DNA from: Pagrus major
Lineage: Eukaryota; Chordata; Actinopteri; Spariformes; Sparidae
Length of the DNA stretch: 64,000 nucleotides
Reading direction: 5' to 3'
NCBI RefSeq assembly: GCF_040436345.1
Contig: NC_133221.1
Span: 4,477,163-4,541,162, forward strand
Translations under genes and position numbers: made by a program
In this document: positions 36,098 to 64,000 of the stretch, piece by piece
Layout of the letters: each line of letters opens with the position of its first letter
Numbering within the stretch: position 1 is the stretch's first letter
Notes under the pieces: generated by a model
Databases searched by the model: none
What the model saw: the letters and a program-made list of their open reading frames with translations, nothing else
Told to the model about the DNA's origin: nothing

Positions 36098-36425
36098 TGA
36101 GAAGTAATTTACTCAAGTACTCTACTTAAGTACAGTTTGAAGTACTTGTAGTTTACATGAGTTTTTGCTCTTTATACTTCTCCACGACATTTCATAGAGA
36201 AATATTGTACTTGTATTTATCTGACAGCTTGAGTTACTTTTCAGATTAAGATTTTACATTAAAAAATATAAAATCCAACAAGATTCAATCACAATTGTTT
36301 TGGTTAATGACCACTCATCCAAAAGTCATGTCTGGACTGGTTCCCTTATCATGTTCAAATAATGCATGCAGGACTTTTACTTTGAATACTTGTGTTTTTG
36401 CTGCTGTTACTTAGAAGCGGCAATT
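36098..36425. repeat. Teleost ACTTAAGTACAGTTT-type dispersed repeat
   Basis: The run of AAGTACTCTACTTAAGTACA, TTTATACTTCTCCACGACAT, TATTGTACTTGTATTTATCT and GAGTTACTTTTCAGATTA is a very common teleost repeat signature. Fragments of the same family are at 18,718-18,862, 52,348-52,390 and 60,890-60,955. Confidence 0.65.
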
Positions 36426-37042
36426 GCAGGTGTATTTTTGGACCTCGCTGCTTCCCATAGATCCAGTGTCCCCTGTGTGATGTCAGTCAGTTGTCAGTTG
36501 GCAGCTTTGCCTCCGTAACAACACCATACGAAAGCGATTTGCACCTGTTTTTAAAGTTTCATCGTCCGCTGTTATCGGTCTTTTCTTCGTTTGTTCGGCC
36601 GTGACCGTTAACAGTAACGTTTACCGTTTACTCGCAACGCTAACAGAGACCAGAACAAACAAAACTGTTATGTCACGTGTGAACCGCCCTCTCTCTCTCT
36701 GGCCGACCGACCACTGCTGGGCGAAGGCGTCACTAACTGTGAGCCGCTTGAGATATTTTCCAGGAAAGTCGCCAGAAAACCACGTTGATGTTACAGTGTC
36801 TTGTGAGGGCGAATGGTGTCTCTGTCACACATCTGCACATTGTTACAGACCTGGAGTTTGTATTTGAGACGGTGGTGTTGCACTCAAAAACTGTGGGGGG
36901 GGCGCCAAATCACACAAAATGCACATTTCTACATAATGTTGCTTAATGATGGTTATTATAAAGTGTTTGAAAGATGCAAAACAACACAGTAGGCACAACA
37001 GAAACATCAGACTGTAGACTGTACTGTAAAGTTACAGATCTT

Positions 37043-37256
37043 ACACATTAAAGTGTGTTTACACTTTGTGGCTCCAGAGGAAATCACATGTAATCTGATA
37101 ATCTGCCCCCGGTGATGTCACTCAGTGGCTAAGTTGCATTGTGGTCCAACTACTCAGAGTATTAGTTACTACGTGCAGCTTCCTCTGGAGGCTTTATACT
37201 ACTTTCTCACATCATCTGTAGCACTTCCCAAGAACCTGTCAACACTTTAATGTGTA
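37043..37256. repeat. Second copy of the CTCCAGAGGAA foldback family
   Basis: The terminal ACACATTAAAGTGTGTT is mirrored by AACACTTTAATGTGT. The interior shares CTCCAGAGGAA, GTGATGTCACTC and GCAGCTTCCTCTGGAG with the 50.2-kb copy. Confidence 0.65.
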
Positions 37257-39139
37257 AAACTGGTGGAGTTTCCCTTCGAAGACGTCACCTGTGATGTGAC
37301 GTCACAAGTCGACCTAGTGGCTTCGTTTTAACAGTCTGAAAAGGTCGAGATCTGCTGAGGATTGCTCACAACTGAGGAACAGATTAGATGCAACAGATTA
37401 ACACAGTCTGCTCCACAGAAACACGGTGTGGCAGATTACTTTTATTGTAGCTTTAGTGTAGTGTTGTTATTATCAGTTTTATTGTTATTCACTCAGCAGT
37501 GATGGCAGCTGGGTTTGGGTTTTTGTAGTAATCCCCCAAATGTGACATCAGTGCACTGGAACAATGAACTTCACTGGGAATTAAATCATAATAAATTAAC
37601 TCAAGCATCTTTCTCTGCATGTAATCTCTTAAAAAAGGTGACATCAGACAACATATACGACAATATTCTCAATATTTGTGTTATAGTTGGTCATGTCAGA
37701 CAGAGTTACCCTTAAAGTAAATATACTTTGAGGTCAGACTGGGAGGAAGAAGCTTCACGAATTAACCAGTTTACCTTTTGATTTAATGTGTTTATTCATT
37801 ATCTCGTTACTGTTTACTTCACTGTCTGTGAACTGAAGGTCGATCAGCTCCCTGATGGTCCTCTGGTGATGCTTTGAGGTCTTTTTAGGATCTGGCGGAC
37901 CATGAAATGCTCAGAGAGGCATCCCCAATGTGTAAAAAAGATTCAGTTTTCTCTCTTTTTTTTGTATAATTAGGCTTCTGTAGTGAGGATCAAAGGCAGC
38001 GAAGCCTCCGCGGGGCCTGGATCTGTGAGCGTGGAGTTCACTGGTGCTAAAAACAGAGCCACCTCTCTTTTTGGACTTAATAAACGAGTGGGATGTGGTC
38101 GACGACTGATGCTGTGTGCCAAGGAAAGGATGGGAGGGGGAGAAAAAAAAAAGAAAGATGGAGAGGGAGAGGGAGAGGGAGAGGAAAAGGGTGAGGTGGA
38201 GCTAAATGAAGACATTTAAATGTGAATCTGACTGGTGTGGTGTTCACTGCAGCATGGCAGCAGAGTGAGAGATTGAAAGGGGGGAAACAGAGAGGACGGC
38301 TCACAGTGAAGGAGAAATGAAAAATCACCCAGCATGACCACTGCCCTTGGCCAGTGTCCATCTGACAGCGCCCACCCATGGGTGTCAATGTGTGTGGGTG
38401 GTTGTGTGTGTGTGTGTGTGTGTTGCAGCTTTGTCTGTATGCATGTGAGTCTCTCCACACACACAGAGAGAAAGAGAGGGGAGTGTGTGTTTTGCTGTGA
38501 AAAGTGAAGACAACCTGATTTTCTTGGTTTTTATGTGGGTGTCTATTTCAAAATAATTAGATTCACCGTGCAGCACTTTCAAACTGCAGCAACCTGACGT
38601 GCACTCTCACGCTCACACAGGCGCGTCGTGTCCTCACGCTTGTTAAAAATGGATTTTTTACACATGTATAACGTCACTGTTTGGGTTTTTTAAACAGCAG
38701 CTCAGCTCTTCCTCTCTGAGCCTTTTTTTTTTTTTTAAATTTATGACTCTTCCTCTGTGTGTCGGGGGGCTGCGGTCGCCGTTTGCTCTCAGGTCGTGCG
38801 TTTTTTTACCCTTGAGCCAAAGGCGGCTGTCAGAGGTCTTTTGTATTCAGTGAGAGTAGTTATTGCCCTCTCACTGACTGTGGATGGGAGGGGGAGCGGG
38901 CCGAGCAGGTGGACAGTCAGATCGTGTGTTATGAGATGATGGTGGGAGGCTGAGAGTGCTGCACTGTGGGGAAAGGCATCCTCTGATTTCACATCAAGGG
39001 CATTTTTTTTTTAATCAGAGAGTAATTAAGATGAAATTACACCCAGTAATAATGCAAGAGATGGACATTTAATGGTTTTTGCTGCAGTGTTTATTGTCGT
39101 CACGCAGGCATAATTGCAGCATTTCCTCTTTATTTGCTT

Positions 39140-40760
39140 TTGCCTGAAAATTGCAGCGATTACCGGATTACTCGATTAGGTGATCGAGCAATCGAGTAAT
39201 TGTTTGAGTGATTTTTCAGGCAAAAATGTCAAACTTTTCCTGGTTCCAGCTTCTTAAGTGTGAAGGTTTTGCTGCCTGTCTTTGTCATTTGTGTCAGTAA
39301 ATGAGGAGTCTTTGTGTTTTGGACTGTTGGTTAGACAAAAGAAGCAATTTTGACGTGTCGCTTTGGGCTCTGTGGAAATTGTGACGAGCATTTTTAGATA
39401 TTTTTTGCCATTTTTTGCTAAAGGATAAAAAATACATAATATTAAAATAATCCTTAGCATTGTATTTGTAACAGCGATTTAATTATAGATGAGTTACTGT
39501 ATCTTAATCCAGCTCATCTTTAATTGTAGGAAAAGAATCTTTAGTCGCAGCTCATAGAAATATTAGCCTATTAATCAATTAGTTGAGCGACAGAAAAATG
39601 AATCTATAACTATCAATTAATCATTAAAGTGCATTTTCAAGACAAAAAAATAACATAATTTTATAATTTCAGCATCTTTATAATGAGAACCTGCAGCAGT
39701 ATGTGATGACACGACCTCTGGGAAATTGCGATGCGATGTTTCCTCAACCAGTAATTGATTAAACCAGAAAGTAATCAGCAGATTAATCAAGCATTAAACT
39801 GACTGTGAGTTGAAGCCCTAGAAACGATTAGTCGATTTATCAATTAGCTGAGAGACAGAAAATGAATCTGCAACTATCGATTAATTGTTGATGTTTGAAA
39901 CTTCTAAATGTGAGAGTTTGCTGCTTTTCTTTTTCTTCCATTATAATAAACTCATTATCTTTGATCGTTACATTCGATGTCACAGCCGAGGAAGTCATGG
40001 AAATAATTGTTGCAGCCCTTAAAATGATCAGTTGATTAATCAAGTTGATTAGTTGAGCAACAGAAAATGAATCGATTAATCGTTTGAAAACATTTTCAAG
40101 AAAAGAAGCCAAACATTTTGGTTCAGAAACCAAAATTTGCTGCTTTTCTTTTTCTTACATCAAAATAAATTGAACATCTTTTGGTTTTTGACCATCTAAC
40201 ATTTCATGATTCATGATTAATCGATTAATCAATCCCTTGAGCAACAGGAAATTAATCTGCACTAATCGATTAATGGTTAAATTACATTTTCAAGAAGAAA
40301 AAGTCAAACATTTTGTGGTTTCAGCTTCTTGCTCCTTGGTTTTTGACTGGCGGTCAAAGGTTTGATGACATGGCCTCTAGAAAATGTTTACCAGAGCAAA
40401 CCAATAATTGCTTAACTGAGAAAATAATTGGCAGATTAATCAAGCAAAGTAATTGATAGTTGCAGCCTGAAAAAAGATGAGTCGAATAATCAAGTTGAGT
40501 ATTTGAGCTACAGAAAATTAATCTACACTGATCGATTAATCGTTTGAGACGCAAAAAACCCCCAAACTTTTTATCGTTCCAGCTTCTTAAAGGTGAGAAT
40601 TTGTTCCGTTATCTTTGGTCTGTTGGTCGAACATTCGATGACACGGCCTCCAGGAGCTGGTGACGCAACATTATCTAGTGCAACCCAACAAGGAGGAAGG
40701 AAGGAGGAGGAAATCATCAGCCGATTAATCCATAACGAAAACAATCGTTAGTGTCATTTC
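39140..40760. repeat. Cluster of GATTAATCGATTAATCG-type repeats
   Basis: About six degenerate copies of a unit of some 190-220 bp lie head to tail. Each has a GATTAATC..AGTTGAGC..ACAGAAAATGAATC core followed by TTTTCAAGA and a CTGCTTTTCTTTTTCTT stretch. Single related copies are at 51,065-51,235 and 55,950-56,155. The cluster lies in the intron between agap2 exons 1S and 2. Confidence 0.7.
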
Positions 40761-41184
40761 TAACACTGTATTTTCACATTTCCTGATACAAACATTTTTT
40801 AATCGTAGATGCTGTTATTGCATCTTAATCAACGCATCCTCATACGTCATCATATGGAGAACTGGCTGTCTGTGTTTGCATGATTTAGTTTTATTCACGC
40901 AGAAAAAACAATGTAAGTGTTCAATTCTTTTGCATTCTGCGGTCCAACTATCGATGTCCGATATGCTCTCATCCTCTCACGCTGTTGTTCGCTTCATGCT
41001 GTGAGCCCAGAGCTTACCCACTCCTGCTAATGAACACATGCCGTAGTAGGCAATAGACTACAGATCAATACACTCACAGGAAACCTCTTTCACTTACATG
41101 TGCAACCACACACAGACACACAATGAGACGCTCACACAGAGAAACACCATTTTGATGCAGAGATCCTGGGAGCGATTGCAATAC

Positions 41185-41245
41185 AGAATGCACCGAAGAG
41201 GGAGGAGGAGGAGGAGGAGGAGGAAGAGGAGGAGGAAGGACATGG
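41185..41245. repeat. (GGA)n tract
   Basis: Interrupted GGA/GAA units upstream of agap2 exon 1L. Confidence 0.85.
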
Positions 41246-41337
41246 AGGAGATGATTGTGCCACCAGAGCCAGGAAGATTGTAACACCTTAGCAACAAACA
41301 AGCCAAGCCTCCTACTGAGGAGGAGCCACACGAAGCC

Positions 41338-41360
41338 ACACACACACACACACACACAGG
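41338..41360. repeat. (CA)n microsatellite
   Basis: About 11 CA units. Confidence 0.85.
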
Positions 41361-41492
41361 CAGCTGAAGACAGATGGATGATCTTGATGAAACTGTTCTG
41401 GCAGCTGTATAAATGAGCCGGGGAGCAGACGACCTGCCCAAGTGTCTTTTCCCCACCACAAACATGCATCCATCTTTTTTTTTTTTCTCCCA

Positions 41493-41531
41493 ACTCTCCT
41501 CTCCTCTCCTCTCCTCTCCTCTCCTCTCCTA
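41493..41531. repeat. (CTCCT)n pentanucleotide repeat
   Basis: Seven or eight CTCCT units. Confidence 0.85.
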
Positions 41532-42991
41532 ACCCTGCCGCTGATCTCTCCTCCTGCGATCTCCCCTCATTTACCAGGTCCAGCTTGTGTGTGTGCACTG
41601 CTGCTTTACCACCAGCCGTTACCCGCTGCCTCCCCCACCACCCTCCCTCCTCTCCGGCACGCAGGGGAGAAAGATGGAGGGGAGGGGACGTGGATGGGGA
41701 TGGGAGGGATGAGCAATAAAGAGCAGAGACCCTGCACACAGTCTGAGAGGAGCAGCAGGAGAAGCAGAGAGAGAGAGAGAGGAAATAAAGGAGGGAAAGA
41801 GGAGAAGCAGGATCCTTCTGCATTGTATGGATCGCCTATTGGAACAAGGAGGGGCATGTAGAGGGAGGGACGCTGGAGATTCCTATCAGTGTGTTTGTGG
41901 GAGAGAGAAACGCAGAGTGTGAGAGAGCAGAGCTGTGCATGTGCGAGGGTGTGTGTATGCATGCATGCATGTGTGTGTGTGTGTGATTGGACTCGTTGAA
42001 CCTGTGTGCGGCGGTGTTCTCTATCGGGGAGCTGTTCGAGCAGTGACTCGCCTCAGCGCCTCCTCTGTGCCGGTGCCGTGTTGTCATGCTCGACGCCTGA
42101 TGAGCTCAGAGGACACAGGCTGCCAGGGAGTCAGCGAGAGGGGCGTGATGGCCGGACGCGCCCTGACTCGGTCATGCATCTCCAGATATCCGCCCGGGCT
42201 TCTGCTGGCTTCTCCTCCTGATCCCCTTCAGCCCTCATCAATGTCCTTCCTTCCTGTGCGTCTCCGCGAGGCTGCCTGCCTTCCTGCTGCCGCGCTCTCT
42301 GAATGGATGCTGCTGTCAACACACATGTGTGGCTTGCACTGAGAGCCCATGATCTGGACTGGACTGCTTTAGGGTGACACTGATGAATTTTTAAAGACTT
42401 TTACCTTTTCAGGGGTTATTGCTGCTGTTGATCACATTCTCGATGACGTATGATGCGGGGCAGTTGTTATTCTGATTTGTGAAGAGGATGGAACGTATAA
42501 GATGGGGGTGCTGCACATAAAAATTAAGGTCAAGTAAATAATTACCATCAGGAATGAGGCATCAGACACCATAATGAAGATTCATTTGGCTCAATGGCTG
42601 CATACAGATGCAGTGGATAGATTTTAATTGGGTGTTTTCTAGGAACAAAAGAGCTGATTGGACCGCACTGGCAGTGTGCTGAAGGTTGTCAGGAAGAGTG
42701 GATTTCTTTTCTGTGTCCCAGAGAAAAATGAAAATTGCAGCCAGAGAAGAAATCCGTGACTGAAATTAAAATCCGAAACAAAGAAACAGGGATTTGGGGG
42801 ATGGATGAAACCAGCAGCCCCTCTGCTCGCGTATCTTCCGAGGAGAAACTTAATCTCCCTCCGTGTAAGTTTATTGTCACAGTCGTGCTGTCAGATTCTT
42901 TCACATCCCAACACGCTGGCAAACTGTCAGTTGTTCATGTCGCTCTGTCTGGTTTCATTCATCTACTGTGTGTCTACTGAAGCCTGACCAC

Positions 42992-62522
<19,531 letters not shown>

Positions 62523-63577
62523 CCTGAACGTGGAGCTGGTGACGACTCGGAGGATGCTTATTGTTTAGAAAAAAAACGTTTTAAAACACGGATACAGGCA
62601 GAGACTATATCATAGTACCAAGGATTTAAAAATAAATAGTTTCTGAAGACTGAACAACATATCAAACAACTTAAAAGCAATATTCATTCGATTTGTTGAT
62701 GACAGGATATATTGCTGAGATACTGTGTTGTCGTTGACCTCATTTTAAAACAACTCAAGTAGAAACTTTGTAGCTGTCTTCTGTAACTTTTAGAGCAGAC
62801 ACTCGAACTGCTTCTGTTTCACTTCCTCCAGAAGAAGTGCAATAAATCCAGCTACGATGACGAAAAAGCAACACGTTTTAGAGCGAACTGTACCGGTGAG
62901 AGAATCAATACGTGGAGAGGGTGCTGCTTTTATTCAGAATTTGTTGTGACTGGACCAAAACAGCGATTATTTCCTTTTGGCTTTACAAATAAAAAAAAAA
63001 ACCTACAGTATGTCATGTTGTTAGTTATGTGTGCCTGTCGCAGCAGTATAACGGTCGGTTTTCGGGCCAGTTTCAGCTGAGATTATTCTGCTTAGACTAG
63101 AAAAATGAATGGTTTGGAATATGAAATATGTCAGTGTTACTCTCACAGGTCAAAGATATGGCGTTTTAATATACTGTAAATGTAACTATACTACATACTT
63201 AATGTTAAACTGTAACGAAGAGACAACTGAAAAATCAAAGACTCAATTTTGTAAATGATTTCTACTGGTAGTTTTGAAAATATGTCAGGTTTGTTTTTCA
63301 TCGTCTCTGTTGATTTTTCTTATTCTCCTACATGTCATGAACCAGTAAACAGATGCTTTTACGTACGTAAACATGTGGCTATTTGTTGAAAAAGTTTAAT
63401 TTGGGATTGGGCAGACGACTGCATAAAGACTATAACATTATTCACGTTCATGTTAGCGTTGTGTGGGTCGATCCCGTGAGTTTGCAGTGAAGTACGAAGA
63501 GTTGCAGGTGTCATTGCTGCCGCTGACACCTTGTGGGTCGTGTGAATCCCTCATGAGCTAAAAGAAATGGTTACCGG

Positions 63578-63583
63578 AATAAA
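63578..63583 (+). terminator. Likely agap2 polyadenylation signal
   Basis: AATAAA (overlapping a second ATAAA) lies 1.06 kb after the stop and is followed by a T- and GT-rich stretch (63,590-63,650), a good cleavage context. Earlier hexamers at 62,631, 62,841 and 62,988 and a later one at 63,773 could give alternative 3' ends. The 62,523-63,577 stretch is AT-rich 3' UTR without other genes. Confidence 0.5.
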
Positions 63584-64000
63584 ATAAACTTTTTTTAATT
63601 AGCATTATTTTGATCTTTTGCTGTGTTTTATTTTTTGCCTCTGTGTCATTACATTGTTTTATAGCGTGTTTTTTAGCCATGCTAGCAGCGTTGGTTCGAT
63701 CCGCCATTTTGGTTCCGACTACTGAACAGTTTCCTGTGACAGTTCTTCTCTGACGTTCATGTTCCCATTCAGAATAAAGTCTTTTGTTTTTATTTAGCGC
63801 CATCATCAGGATAAAAAATGTATCAACCAATAACATTCCCATAAGTCTCAGCTGTGCTTTGTGTTTAGTGCTAATTAGCAACTATTAGCATGCTAACTGA
63901 GATGGTGAACATGGCAAAGATTATAATAAATTTCATAAAAAAATCAAACAACCTGTATTATACTGTATACATTTTGGTTTGCTGATTTAAAATTCAGCCA

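Noticed and set aside
41074..41823. 249-codon minus-strand frame
   Set aside because: Built mostly from TCC, CT and CA microsatellites translated into Ser/Leu/Pro/Cys runs; no domain, no splice context, antisense to the agap2 upstream region.

Overview
The window is vertebrate nuclear DNA, almost certainly from a teleost fish (possibly a percomorph). Genes are split into many exons by GT-AG introns. The intergenic DNA is dense in (CA)n, (GA)n and (TCC)n microsatellites and in repeat families typical of teleosts. No bacterial, organellar or CRISPR features were seen. Three protein-coding genes can be recognised by reading the conceptual translations: the first exon of marchf9 (minus strand, 10.3-10.7 kb), a complete tspan31 (minus strand, 24.0-29.9 kb) and a complete agap2 (plus strand; long form 43.0-62.5 kb, short form starting at 35.06 kb). 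Gene order and orientation match the human 12q14 block AGAP2-TSPAN31-CDK4-MARCHF9, except that no cdk4 exon is visible between tspan31 and marchf9. Layout: 1-10,342 is marchf9 intron 1 or flank, with microsatellites and repeat fragments. 10,343-10,690 is marchf9 exon 1, and 10,691-12,330 is its low-complexity, GC-rich 5' flank. 12,330-24,011 is intergenic; it holds a duplicated repeat split by a 1,094-bp hAT-type element with perfect 8-bp target duplications, and no cdk4. 24,012-29,873 is tspan31 (6 exons, 212 codons), followed by a promoter with a perfect CRE. 30.1-31.7 kb is repeats. 31,739-35,822 is a large, nearly perfect inverted repeat. 35.2-49.1 kb is the first intron of the short agap2 form and contains the long-form first exon at 42,992-44,111. 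49,150-62,522 holds the 18 shared agap2 exons, and 62,523-64,000 is 3' UTR and flank. agap2 was reconstructed exon by exon; every junction keeps phase. The long form (PIKE-L type) is 1,173 aa: N-terminal extension, GTPase-like domain, split PH domain, ArfGAP zinc finger with its catalytic arginine, and ankyrin repeats. The short form (PIKE-A/AGAP1-like N-terminus, 854 aa) uses an alternative 54-codon first exon at 35,058-35,220. The most interesting structure is that this alternative first exon lies inside one arm of the 4.1-kb inverted repeat. The other arm (31,739-33,240) carries a second, intact copy of the same promoter region, start codon, 54 codons and splice donor, pointing the opposite way toward tspan31. 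The arms look about 99 percent identical by eye over 1.5 kb, then drop sharply to roughly 70 percent toward the centre. That pattern fits a recent inverted duplication or gene conversion between palindrome arms, and makes this a plausible site of new antisense or chimeric transcription.
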